A DNA stretch of 64,000 nucleotides from assembly GCA_034440615.1 (NCBI GenBank), contig JAOTOM010005096.1, positions 124,001 through 188,000 on the forward strand, read 5' to 3'. The notes below the pieces were generated by a model, which saw only the letters and a program-made list of their open reading frames with translations, was not told where the DNA came from and made no database searches. This stretch comes from Ashinkailepas kermadecensis. Its lineage: Eukaryota; Arthropoda; Thecostraca; Neolepadidae. Position 1 is the first letter of the stretch. The number at the start of each line of letters is the position of its first letter. This document shows, in pieces, positions 23,841 through 33,574 of the stretch. The position numbers and the translations under genes were made by a program.

Positions 23841-24627
23841 ATGTCAAGGGTCATCCTATTTGTGAAACGTACCAAAGGGTTCACGCTTTCGCTATGGAAT
23901 GCATTGCCGTGCAAAAGAAAACACAAAAAAACGATGCCTTGCGCTCACTACAGTAGCGTCCCGTCAGGGGCCGATCAAGACATTTTGATCGGGGAGAAGG
24001 GGTGCTCGTATGGAGAGAGTTTATTGAGAACATTTCAAGCGGGGTGCACTCCGGTGTCTCTGAAAGGCATGATTGGAGGTCCCGGGTGGGTTGAGGAGGA
24101 GGTGTGATCCAAACGCCTGGTTTGGTACCATGCTAATGCTAATTTTGTCACTTTTCCTACTAAATCTGAATATATGTCTTGAAAATATGGACTTGGACAC
24201 CACCCGCTGGCTTGGTGAGAAGTTGTCAGCCCTGCTGGAAGGGCACAATTTCTATTCAGATGGGTGCTTTCGACTAGAACATTGAGGACTGGGGAGTCAC
24301 TCTGTATATGCTAAGAGGCCACTGGGTCCCTCAATCGTTCATTTGGCCCTCAATCATTTATTCCCTCCTCAATCAGGTTGAAGCGTACCCATTGGGCCTA
24401 TGTGCACACACTAGACGTAAATGGTTCCCGGGGCAGCTTTGGCAATCGAAAGGGTTGTTTGGCCTTCCTCCAGCCAACTTCACAAAGAAGTGATGCCAAT
24501 GATTGATGGGGTGCGCTGGAGTGTCCCTGAAGTGGCGCCTTTCTCCAGCCTTTACATGGGAATGGGTGTGAGTCATATGTCCTCCCCCTTCCTCCCCTAG
24601 GCCTGTGCCTGTGTCTGTTGAATATAT
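23841..24627. other. Unassigned sequence
   Basis: No gene recognised. Confidence 0.4.
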
Positions 24628-24628
24628 A

Positions 24629-24688
<60 letters not shown>

Positions 24689-24690
24689 AC
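24628..24690 (+). repeat. (AT)n(GT)n microsatellite
   Basis: An AT dinucleotide tract from about 24628 to 24670, then GT dinucleotides to about 24688. Confidence 0.95.
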
Positions 24691-24754
24691 TTGTATGTGC
24701 TCAGCTCAGTTAAGCTTGTGTGCAGTTCAGTTGTGAGCTTTTCTCCACACAAAC

Positions 24755-25115
24755 TTACACTGCTGCGTGTGTTTAAGAGCTTCACCTTTCTCACAGACCG
24801 GGACATGGTGTGGGCGTGTGGCCGACATACGTACACTGCTACGTGTGTTTAAGAGCTTCACCTTTCTCACAGACCGGGACATGGTGTGGGCGTGTGGCCG
24901 ACATACGTCACTGCTGCGTGTTTTTAAAATTCTTTTTTTTCAGACGGGACATGGTGTGGGGGGCGACATACGTACACTGCTACGTGTGTTTAAGAGCTCC
25001 ACCTTTCTCACAGACCGGGACATGGTGTGGGCGTGTGGCCGACATACGTACACTGCTACGTGTGTTTAAGAGCTTCACCTTTCTCACAGACCGGGACATG
25101 GTGTGGGCGTGTGGC
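24755..25115 (+). repeat. Tandem repeat of about 77 bp, five copies
   Basis: Units share ACACTGCTACGTGTGTTTAA, GAGCTTCACCTTTCTCACAG and ACCGGGACATGGTGTGGGCG. The third copy is divergent (T run) and shorter, the others nearly identical. It leads directly into GC-rich degenerate repeats and then the 25.3-kb satellite. Confidence 0.93.
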
Positions 25116-25179
25116 CGACGACCTTGTTCGGACGCCAGGACGTTGTTGATGCGGGACGCTTCCTGCTGTCGTTTGGCGT

Positions 25180-25295
25180 CGTCCGACGGTGTCGTACCGT
25201 GTCGAGGCGTGCCGTGGCGTGCCGTGTTGTGCCATGCTTTGTCGTGCCGTGTCGTGCCGTGACGTGACGTTCTGTGCCGTGCTGTGCCGTGCCGT
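25180..25295 (+). repeat. Degenerate GTGCCGTG repeat
   Basis: About ten loose units of CGTGCCGTG/CGTGTCGTG, a probable transition zone into the following satellite. Confidence 0.75.
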
Positions 25296-28200
25296 GCTGT
25301 GCGTGCGGTGCGCTGTGTCGGGCGGGCGCCTCCCGGGCGGTTGTCACGTCGTGACGGTCGCGTGCCGCGGGGGTGTGGCGGGGGTGTGGCGGTGCCGTGC
25401 GCGCGGTGCGCTGTGTCAGGCGGGCGCCTCCCGGGTGGTTGTCACGTCGTGACGGTCGCGAGCCGCGGGGGTGTGGCGGGGGTGTGGCGTGGGTGTGGCG
25501 GGGGTGTGGCGGGGGTGTGGCGGGGGTGTGGCGGGGGTGTGGCGGGGGTGTGGCGGGGGGTTGGCGGGGGTGTGGCGGTGCCGTGCGCGCGGTGCGCTGT
25601 GTCAGGCGGGCACCTCCCGGGTGGTTGTCACGTCGTGACGGTCGGGTGTGGCGGGGTGTGGCGGGTGTGTGGCGGTGCCGTGCGCGCGTGGCTGTGCGGG
25701 CACCTCCCGGGTGGTTGTCACGTCGTGACGGTGTGTCGGGGGTGTGGCGGGGGGTGTGGCGGGGGGTGTGGCGGGGGTGTGGCGGGGGTGTGGCGGGGGT
25801 GTGGCGGTGCCGTGCGCGCGGTGCGCTGTGTCGGGCGGGCACCTCCCGGGTGGTTGTCACGTCGTGACGGTCGCGTGCCGCGGGGATGTGGCGGGGGTGT
25901 GGCGGGGGTGTGGCGGGGTGTGGCGGGGGTGTGGCGGGGGTGTGGCGGGGGTGTGGCGGGGGTGTGGCCGGGGTGTGGCGGGGGTGTGGCGGTGCCGTAC
26001 GCGCGGTGCGCTGTGTCAGGCGGGCGCCTCCGGGTGGTTGTCACGTCGTGACGGTCGGGTGGGTGGGGGTGTGGCGAGGGTGTGGCGGGGGTGTGGCGGG
26101 GGTGTGGCGGGGGTGTGGCGGGGGTGTGGCGGTGCCGTACGCGCGGTGCGCTGTGTAGGCGGGGGTTGTCACGTCGGGGGTGTGGCGGGGTGTGGCGGGG
26201 GTGTGGCGGGGGTGTGGCGGGGTGCGGGGTTGTCACGTCGTGACGGTCGGGTGTGGGGGGGTGTGGCGGGGGTGTGGCGGGGGTGTGGCGGGGGTGTGGC
26301 GGGGGTGTGGCGGGGGTGTGGCGGTGCCGTGCGCGCGGTGCGCTGTGTCGGGCGGGCGCCTCCCGGGTGGTTGTCACGTCGTGACGGTCGGGTGTGGGGG
26401 TGTGGTGGGCGGGTGTGGCGGGGGTGTGGCGGGGGTGTGGCGGGGTGTGGCGGGGGTGTGGCGGTGCGCGCGGTGCGCTGTGTCAGGCGGGCACCTCCCG
26501 GGTGGTTGTCACGTCGTGACGGTCGGGTGTGGCGGGGGTGTGGCGGTGCCGTGCGCGCGGTGCGCTGTGTCAGGCGGGCACCTCCCGGGTGGTTGTCACG
26601 TCGTGACGGTCGGGTGTGGCGGGGTGTGGCGGGGTGTGGCGCGCGGTGCGTGTGGGCGGGGGTGTGCGGTGGCGGGGTGTGGCGGGGTGTGGCGGTGCGC
26701 GCGCGGTGCGCTGTGTCAGGCGGGCACCTCCCGGGTGGTTGTCACGTCGTGACGGTCGGGTGTGGCGGGGGTGTGGCGTGGGGTGTGGCGTGTGGCGGTG
26801 CGCGCGGTGCGCTGTGTCAGGCGGGCACCTCCCGGGTGGTTGTCACGTCGTGACGGTCGGGTGTGGCGGGGGTGTGGCGGTGCCGTGCGCGCGGTGCGCT
26901 GTGTCAGGCGGGCACCTCCCGGGTGGTTGTCACGTCGTGACGGTCGGGTGTGGCGGGGGTGTGGCGGGGTGTGGCGGGGGTGTGGCGGTGCCGTGCGCGC
27001 GGTGCGCTGTGTCAGGCGGGCACCTCCCGGGTGGTTGTCACGTCGTGACGGTCGGGTGTGGCGGGGGTGTGGCGGGGTGTGCGGCGGTGCGCTGTGTGGG
27101 GTTCGTCGTGACGGTGGGTGTGGGGGGTGGCGGTGCCGGGTGCGCTGTGTCAGGCGGGCACCTCCCGGGTGGTTGTCACGTCGTGACGGTCGGGTGTGGC
27201 GGGGTGTGGCGGTGCCGTGCGCGCGGTGCGCTGTGTCAGGCGGGCACCTCCCGGGTGGTTGTCACGTCGTGACGGTCGGGTGTGGCGGGGGTGTGGCGGT
27301 GCCGTGCGCGCGGTGCGCTGTGTCAGGCGGGCACCTCCCGGGTGGTTGTCACGTCGTGACGGTCGGGTGTGGCGGGGGTGTGGCGGGTGTGTGGCGGTGC
27401 CGTGCGCGCGGTGCGCTGTGTCAGGCGGGCACCTCCCGGGTGGTTGTCACGTCGTGACGGTCGGGTGTGGCGGGTGTGTGGCGGTGGGCGCGGTGCGCTG
27501 TGTCAGGCGGGCACCTCCCGGGTGGTTGTCACGTCGTGACGGTCGGGTGTGGCGGGGTGTGGCGGTGCCGTGCGCGCGGTGCGCTGTGTCAGGCGGGCAC
27601 CTCCCGGGTGGTTGTCACGTCGTGACGGTCGGGTGTGGCGGGGGTGTGGCGGGGTGTGGCGGGGGTGTGGCGGTGCCGTGCGCGCGGTGCGCTGTGTCAG
27701 GCGGGCACCTCCCGGGTGGTTGTCACGTCGTGACGGTCGGGTGTGGCGGGGGTGTGGTGTGTGGCGGTGCCGTGCGCGCGGTGCGCTGTGTCAGGCGGGC
27801 ACCTCCCGGGTGGTTGTCACGTCGTGACGGTCGCGTGCCGCGGGGGTGTGGCGGTGCCGTGCGCGTGGTGCGCTGTGTCGGGCGGGCGCCTCCCGGGTGG
27901 TTGTCACGTCGTGACGGTCGGGTGTGGCGGGGGTGTGGCGGGTGTGTGGCGGTGCCGTGCGCGCGGTGCGCTGTGTCAGGCGGGCACCTCCCGGGTGGTT
28001 GTCACGTCGTGGCGGTGGGGGTGGCGGGTGTGTGGCGGTGCCGGCGGTGCGCTGTGTCGGCGGGCACCTCCGGTGTTGTCACGTCGTGACGGTCGGTGGG
28101 GGTGTGGCGGGGGTGTGGCGGTGCCGTGCGCGCGGTGCGCTGTGTCAGGCGGGCACCTCCCGGGTGGTTGTCACGTCGTGACGGTCGGGTGTGGCGGGGG

Positions 28201-28300
28201 TGTGGCGGTGCCGTGCGCGCGGTGCGCTGTGTCAGGCGGGCACCTCCCGGGTGGTTGTCACGTCGTGACGGTCGCGTGCCGCGGGGGTGTGGCGGTGCCG
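25296..28300 (+). repeat. GC-rich higher-order satellite, 3 kb
   Basis: About 29 copies of a conserved core, each followed by one to nine copies of an 11-bp spacer unit (GGGGGTGTGGC). The core contains GTGCGCGCGGTGCGCTGTGT, GGCGGGC(A/G)CCTCCCGGG and TGGTTGTCACGTCGTGACGG. GTCACG-T-CGTGAC is a perfect inverted repeat with a one-base centre, and CTCCCGGG is also nearly palindromic. Variants (TCAGGCGGGCACC versus TCGGGCGGGCGCC) group by region: the first units and the unit near 27880 are of the second type. Several frames on both strands are open for hundreds of codons, a result of the unit composition. Confidence 0.96.
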
Positions 28301-28340
28301 GCGGTCGACACGGCCGTGCGCGACAGGCCAGCACCCGGGC

Positions 28341-28351
28341 CGATATAAATA
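28341..28351 (+). promoter_or_regulatory. TATA-box-like element in CpG-rich flank
   Basis: GATATAAATAG within GGGCC...CCGCGCCCGAGCC, just after the end of the satellite. The strong TATA match embedded in a GC-rich stretch resembles a focused RNA polymerase II promoter, and a start site would be expected about 30 bp downstream. No plus-strand coding exon can be identified downstream, so this is only a candidate. Confidence 0.35.
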
Positions 28352-28733
28352 GCCGCGCCCGAGCCGCCACCCACCACCAGCCACATCGCGCGCCTCGCAG
28401 CCGCTCGCAAACGCCGCAAGCACAGTCGGTGCGCCGGCGTTGGGAGACGGGGGGGGGCACGGGGCGACGCCGACACCGCCCACCGACCACACTCGCGTTT
28501 CCACTTTTTGTTGCCAAATCACGGCCGCCCAGTGACCAGCTGGCAGCGTCGCAGAAATGCCAGAAACAAAGGGCCCAGTGGCGGCCGTCGGCGACTGCCG
28601 AGTCGCCGCAGCGACGGGCCGGCCCGGCCGGCGGCCGCTCGCCCGGTTGGGCTCGGTGCCCGCACTGCGTCCGACGCCGCTCGGCCATCCGGTCGGCGGG
28701 CGGGCGGCGCCCCGGCCGGCCGCCGCCGCTCAC

Positions 28734-28858
28734 CTGTTTTGACCAGCTTGAAGCTGACGCCGCTGTAGGCTCTGAGCAGCTGGTTGAGCGCGGGCGCGGC
28801 CAGCTCGCGCAGGCTGCCGTCGCTGGCCATGGCGGGCGGCCGCTGGCTCGGCTGGTCA
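28734..28858 (-). CDS. Candidate internal exon, GC-rich, function unknown
   Basis: On the minus strand a 125-bp stretch is bounded by a good acceptor (GTCGTCGTGTTGCAG before base 28858) and a consensus donor (AAAACAG then GTGAGC after base 28734). It has one base, 41 codons, and one base, and encodes a peptide with MASDGSLREL and YSGVSFKLVKT. Third codon positions are almost all G or C, unlike nearby DNA. The internal ATG could be a start, in which case the upstream part is 5' UTR. I do not recognise the protein and see no neighbouring exon. The alternative is chance in a GC-rich stretch. Confidence 0.4.
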
Positions 28859-29084
28859 CTGCAACACGACGACACGCTGTTGGCGGACGGCGCGCCGGCC
28901 GCGGGGAAGGCCGCACCGTTGCGGTCCGCTAAAAATACCGCCCCGACCGCGCCGGTGGTAGCCGGGCCGACTCCAGGACCAGGGTAGACCACAAGTTGTT
29001 CACCACACCCGTCCGATTTTCGTAGAATCTGGCACACTCGGTCATGCACTGCACAACTGGGCACAACAACTGGGCGGTCATGCT

Positions 29085-29130
29085 CCCCCCCCCCTCCCCC
29101 AACCCATTTGGGCCTGTCCATTGCCTGCAT
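29085..29130 (+). repeat. Repeat family N, copy 2, left half interrupted by the PLE
   Basis: CCCCAACCCATTTGGGCCTG and CCATTGCCTGCATG match the uninterrupted relative at about 33387-33420. The match resumes on the far side of the PLE at 30810. Confidence 0.7.
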
Positions 29131-29162
29131 GTACTGGCCCAAGGCCTATCGAGTCAGGTTGG

Positions 29163-29302
29163 ACAATAGCGCCAGCTGCTGGGGTGTCGTTTAGCTACAT
29201 ATATGACGCGTGTGACGATTGTGATCTATATAAGTTTTTCATCTGTGCGCGCACCAATTGAACCAAGTACAGTGCAGCATTTGTGTGACAATAGCCAAAT
29301 AC
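29163..29302 (+). repeat. Left inverted terminal repeat of the PLE insertion
   Basis: It aligns, with small gaps, to the reverse complement of 30652-30787. Shared words are CAATAGC, AGCTGCTGGGGTGTCGTTT, AGCTACATA, TGTGATC, CTGTGCGCGC, TACAGTGCAG and TGTGACAATAG. Confidence 0.85.
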
Positions 29303-29481
29303 TTTTTGCCAAATCGCCCTCGAAATCCATCGATCAATCGGTTAGTTTGCTTCAAGTAAATTAACCGGTTGAAAATGATATAGGGCGCACGTGCTGCCAC
29401 GCCAGCAAAGCTCCCGTGGGAAGGATTTGATATGTGAATATAAATACATTGCTTAATGCAATGAAGAAATAATGCTCTTAG

Positions 29482-30209
29482 ATGCTCTCTTCATCCCAAA
29501 TGAGGAGAGCAGCACGAGTCTCCTCCGATACTATTTCATGCGAGCGGAGCCTTGCGAAGATGACGACTCTTTTCCTGGAAAACGGATACCCAGCACATCG
29601 GGTACACTCCGCCGCTCGTGCTGTTCATCCTCACAACAGTAGTAGGATAGGTAGGCAACGTTAACATCGAGCAATCCCAACTATGTTTACATGAGACTTC
29701 CTTTTGTCGATGACTAACTATGTCGACAGGTAAACGCAGCCATCCGTTCGTCTCATCTAAACCATGTTAGGGTAGCCTGGACGAGCGGACCTACGCTGAA
29801 ATCTTACCTGGTCCGCTCAGCCCTGGAAATGCCGTCATGCCCTGCTGGTAGGAGAACGTGCCACACCTGTATCAACGGGCTCAAAGGTAGATGCACACAA
29901 AAACGTAGTTTACAAAATAACGTGCAATCGCTGTCTTGGAACATTTTATGTCGGTGAAACCAAACGTAGCATCAGTGATAGGTACAATGAGCACTTAGGA
30001 GATGCCAGACTTCGGAGAGCATACTCTCCTTTAGCGAACACATGATCGACAAACATTCTAACATGGAACACAGCGACACTAACACAAACTTCAAAGAAGA
30101 AATTCTAGCAACAGCCAGGGACAACGCTGATCTGAAGGTCCTCGAATCTCTACATATACGTAATCTACGGCCGCAACTAAACACGCAAACGACGTCTTGG
30201 TATATCACA
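29482..30209 (+). pseudogene. PLE ORF 3' part: RT thumb/linker and GIY-YIG endonuclease, broken
   Basis: In order: TTLFLENGYPAHRVHSA (thumb region; intact PLEs have xxNGYPxxxI); after a frame change RLPFVDD, a stop, and QVNAAIRSSHLNHVRVAW; then SGPTLKSYL, CPAGRRTCHTCINGLKGRC (the Cys-rich linker) and CNRCLGTFYVGETKR (the GIY-YIG type core of Penelope endonucleases) with SDRYNEHL. A one-base frameshift near 30040 moves the frame to EHMIDKHSN, KEEILATARD and LESLHIRNLRPQLNTQ, the usual end with the catalytic Glu region. At least one stop and two frameshifts: inactive. The endonuclease nicks DNA to prime reverse transcription in active PLEs. Confidence 0.85.
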
Positions 30210-30339
30210 TAAAATATACATAAACATAAACTATATATAGTATGTATTACGCGTTATATTGGATATATGTCTATATATGTGCGTGGGTGTATGTATCGAT
30301 ATGTATATGCACACATGGCTCGGGCTTCCTCAAAGGATT

Positions 30340-30602
30340 CCTTCTTGACATAGTTTGTTTCTTGCTTGGAGTTTCTGTGAGTGTCTGCACCACTGAGGAG
30401 GCTTTTCTGCATTCCACGTGTCTTTTTCACGCGTTTTCCCGCGTGCCTTTTTCAATTTTTTAAGCTGGAGCTTTTTTCATCACTCCTGACGATGGCCCCT
30501 GGCCGAAACGTTGAGTAATAAAATATAACCTTTATCGTTACTTTTGATATCAACTCAACACCTCCTGGTATATTGAAGGTCGTATATTTTCTTTACACGC
30601 AA
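30340..30602 (+). other. PLE 3' untranslated end
   Basis: From GACATAGTTTGTTTCTTGCT to TATTTTCTTTACACGCAA this closely matches 39078-39336. It includes CTCCTGACGATGGCCCCTGG followed by CCGAAACGTTGAGTAATAAA, a signature often seen at PLE 3' ends. CTGACGA, a short GGCC/GGCC stem and GAAAC (30486-30509) have the layout of half a hammerhead ribozyme core; see findings. Confidence 0.75.
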
Positions 30603-30651
30603 ATATAAATACAGCTGTGTTGCATAGAGTTCCGTTTCACGAAAGCTATTC

Positions 30652-30787
30652 TTTCTATTGTCACAACAATTCTGCACTGTAATTGGTGAACTTGGCGCGC
30701 GCACAGAAAAAAAAAACTGATATCGATCACACTCGCCACATGCGTCATGTATGTAGCTAAACGACACCCCAGCAGCTGATTGCTATT
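30652..30787 (-). repeat. Right inverted terminal repeat of the PLE insertion
   Basis: Reverse complement partner of 29163-29302. The outermost few bases next to the target-site duplication do not pair (CAGCCCTGGG versus GGTTGGA). Confidence 0.85.
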
Positions 30788-30809
30788 GCCCAGGGCTGGT
30801 ACTGGCCCA

Positions 30810-30905
30810 TCCCAGTCATGTTCAGAAACCTACACCTATGAATATGCTTGCAACTGAAATGCATTGCGTGATGTCAATTCATTCCCAAATTCATTAATAC
30901 GGCCC
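30810..30905 (+). repeat. Repeat family N, copy 2, right half
   Basis: It continues the match interrupted at 29130: TTCAGAAACCTACACCTATG, AATATGCTTGCAACTGAAAT and GCGTGATGTCAATTC, matching 33433-33500. Confidence 0.7.
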
Positions 30906-31336
30906 AGATTACGATTCTGAGAGTTTCTGGTTTATGGGTCAAAGTGGGCACGAGGCACAGGTTAAAAATGTTGTGGGGTCTCGGAGAAAGTTCACATAGG
31001 AAATCATTTTCATCTTTTTGGTGATGGCAATTAGCTTGCCAAACCTGCACATCATTTGGACGCCGAAGGTTTCCCCAATACAGTAACATAAATGTGGTCT
31101 TGTGAAGTCAACATTCGACCTCGTGACCTCGTGACGCTTCATTGACGTCGTAGCCATTTTAAAAAGTAATATTTTGATATTGATATTTTCTTACTGCTGG
31201 ATGCCCAATCAATTGTGCACCAGATGACGTGTTGCTTTTTCTTGCAAATCAGAATCAATGATGAATCACAAAGGTGAATTGTGAGGGTCTGACATGAGCT
31301 ACAGGTAATGGTATGTTACGTGACTAGGAGCATAGC

Positions 31337-31440
31337 CTACGAGGTCTGTCTAAAAACTATCCGACCTTGAATTTTCCCGGGTACAGTAGTGATGAAGGCA
31401 CAGTGGAAGGAGACAGCTTAATGCGCATGCGTGAATTTTT
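31337..31440 (+). mobile_element. Possible Tc1/mariner terminal inverted repeat and start region
   Basis: TACGAGGTCTGTCTAAAAAC followed by TATCCGACC resembles mariner-type ends (ACGAGG..TGT..AAAAA.TAT). The matching opposite end was not found, and no transposase can be read with confidence in the next kilobase. A minus-strand frame at 32177-32380 (LKTQWHDCHFPSYKAVHNS) has a weak mariner C-terminal flavour. Confidence 0.3.
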
Positions 31441-33354
31441 TCTCTGCCTGCGAGTGTGTCATTGATCTCGTATATTGATGCCATTTCAGAGCTACTCGGC
31501 CATAGACCATGGTGGTGATATTGTCAAGTACGCCAAAGGGCAAGGAGGTCACATGTGGGACCGGGGCCTGACCTCGATATAGTCGATTCATATACATGGT
31601 AGAAGTGGTCGATATGGGTCGAATTTTAAAGCGCTTTGCTGATAGATCATAATTATATCAGACTTAGTTGCATAAAATGTTGCGGTGGTCACGTATGAGT
31701 CAGCGATCTACCATGAAATTGAAGCTTAGAGAATGGATTATAGAAGGTATTCGAGATGGCACCGTTTTGGAGCACTTTGTTCAGAGAAAACAACAAGGTC
31801 ATGAGCGTGCTATGTAAGGTCACATAGGTTTCACTTGAATAAGTTGTTGGGTTTTGACGATATCAAGGTGTACGGTGCCTTGCAGGAATTGGTCACAATC
31901 CGGTCTTCTCGTATCGCTGGGGCCTGCTGACGCCACGAGTTAGCCCACGACGTGGACCACAAGTTATCGTCCATCTGTCGTCACCATCTTGTGTCGCTTT
32001 TTTAGATGTTGGTGGGCGCCGCCGCAGTCACGCACGTCCCGGAGCAGAAATTGAACAGGAAAGTGATTTAATTGTACGAGTCCGACGGCATTAGTAGGCT
32101 TTGCCCAGGCAAGGGGATGCTAAAGCACATCGACATACACAAGGCACGGAATACGCAAAAGAAAAGCTTTTAGGTATTAAAAGTTAATCTTGGGCAATCT
32201 TCGCGAATTGTGCACTGCTTTGTAGGAAGGAAAATGACAGTCATGCCATTGAGTTTTCAACCTTTGCGAGTCTGAGACCTCCCTACTGCGTGGAGCCGAC
32301 AGCGGGACACTCATAGCGTCTGTGTGCGGTCTGTTGATCGTTGCACGTGGATTGATGTTGTGCTTCCGGCCGATGAGCATGTTTCTAGGCTTAGTGATGC
32401 ATCATCGAAGCTGACGCGTCACCACGTTACAGCCCAGGCGAAATCGCAGCACTTTAAGCAGCTGAGTGACTGTCTCTGACAGTGAGGCGGTCGTGGTCGG
32501 CGCTTTTTTCGAAATGTTTTATTCATCATCCAGGATGCGGCTCAACTTTTTCATTGGGATAACTCCCAATGCATTCTTCATCCGCTAGCACTATGCACCA
32601 GCGATTCACACAAAAGCTTTTGCGCGGTCGTACTCTCCAGCACAAAACACGCCTGCAGTGGCAGCGCTCCAGTTTGTGTTGATTCCTTATGTGCAGCAGA
32701 TACATTCAGAACTGGAGAAAGACTCCGATGGTTGCCCTGGGAAATATAAAAAGAACTATAGCTTTGGAAATACCTGTAACGACCAGAAAGATTGGAGTAT
32801 GAGATGTGAGTGGATTTTGTTTTGGCAACAGTGCACGACAAAAATGCGATGGCATTGGTGGGTCGGCTAAACGTGCGGTAGACCGTGTCAACCTCCAGCA
32901 GCCATTAGATGGGTACATCGCAACAGTTCAGCATTCGTTCAAAACCGTGAGTCGTGTCTGAGTACTAAGATTATGTTTTTCTCTGTATCGGCGTCCGAAT
33001 TGTGCTGCGTGGCCGACAAACCTGCAGCTCGGCTATCTGAATCGCTTCTCTTGAAGAGCATAAAGAGACTTCAACGCTGTGTACCGCTAGATGGACGGAG
33101 AGCACGATAATAGTGATAATCTGCGGACGTCGACCACCGTGTACGCCGCGTCCGTAGCTGACATGGATGTCTCTGCCTCGAATAGTGCTGTGTTGAACTT
33201 TGGGGATCATTCACATGATGTGCATATGCACCTGCTATGTTCATGATTCGCTTTTAGCGAAATGTGCTCAGGGGTGTAACTTTGCATGCTTTGAGGAAGG
33301 CCACTTGCCCCCTGACAAATTTTGGCCGCACCCCCTCCCACGAATAACTTCAGC
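31441..33354. other. Unassigned sequence
   Basis: No gene recognised. It may hold the decayed body of a DNA transposon beginning at 31337, but no ordered catalytic motifs are visible. Confidence 0.35.
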
Positions 33355-33520
33355 TATTAGCATGAGACCCTATGTGATATGCCCCCAACCAATTCGGGCC
33401 CGCCCATTGCCTTCATGTATTGGCACATGCCAATAATTTTCAGAAATCTACGCCTATAAATATGCTTGCAATTAAAATACATCGTGTGATGTGAATTCTT
33501 TCCGAAATTGAAGGATTCCA
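33355..33520 (+). repeat. Repeat family N, copy 3, uninterrupted
   Basis: It runs from CATGAGACCCTATGTGATAT through CCCCAACCAATTCGGGCCCG, CTTCATGTATTGGC, CAATAATTTTCAGAAATC and AATACATCGTGTGATGTG. It provides the empty-site form for the PLE insertion at 29.1 kb. Confidence 0.65.
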
Positions 33521-33574
33521 ATCAAATACTTTCTTAGAAGGCGAACGGGGGTTTTATTCGGCGCAGATCTTCAT

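Larger units (their letters stand above)
29131..30809 (+). mobile_element. Penelope-like element insertion with 11-bp target-site duplication
   Basis: The perfect direct repeat GTACTGGCCCA occurs at 29131-29141 and 30799-30809. Between them is a 1657-bp element with inverted repeats near its ends and a decayed PLE coding region on the plus strand. The flanks join into a repeat (family N) whose uninterrupted form is at 33.4 kb, which supports a real insertion. The 5' reverse-transcriptase core is absent, so this is a 5'-truncated copy holding the thumb/linker, the GIY-YIG endonuclease and the 3' end. PLEs usually leave variable target-site duplications and often carry direct or inverted terminal repeats, as here. 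Confidence 0.85.

Noticed and set aside
25296..28300. Open frames of 200-370 codons on both strands through the GC-rich satellite (for example 25744-26853 +, 28002-28916 -)
   Set aside because: The repeat unit contains few stop words in any frame. Several frames on both strands are open at once and the peptides are simple unit translations that switch with every indel. Not genes.
32177..32380. Mariner transposase C terminus on the minus strand
   Set aside because: Only a loose resemblance (LKTQWHDCHF). No catalytic block upstream and orientation does not fit the terminus at 31337 in a simple way.
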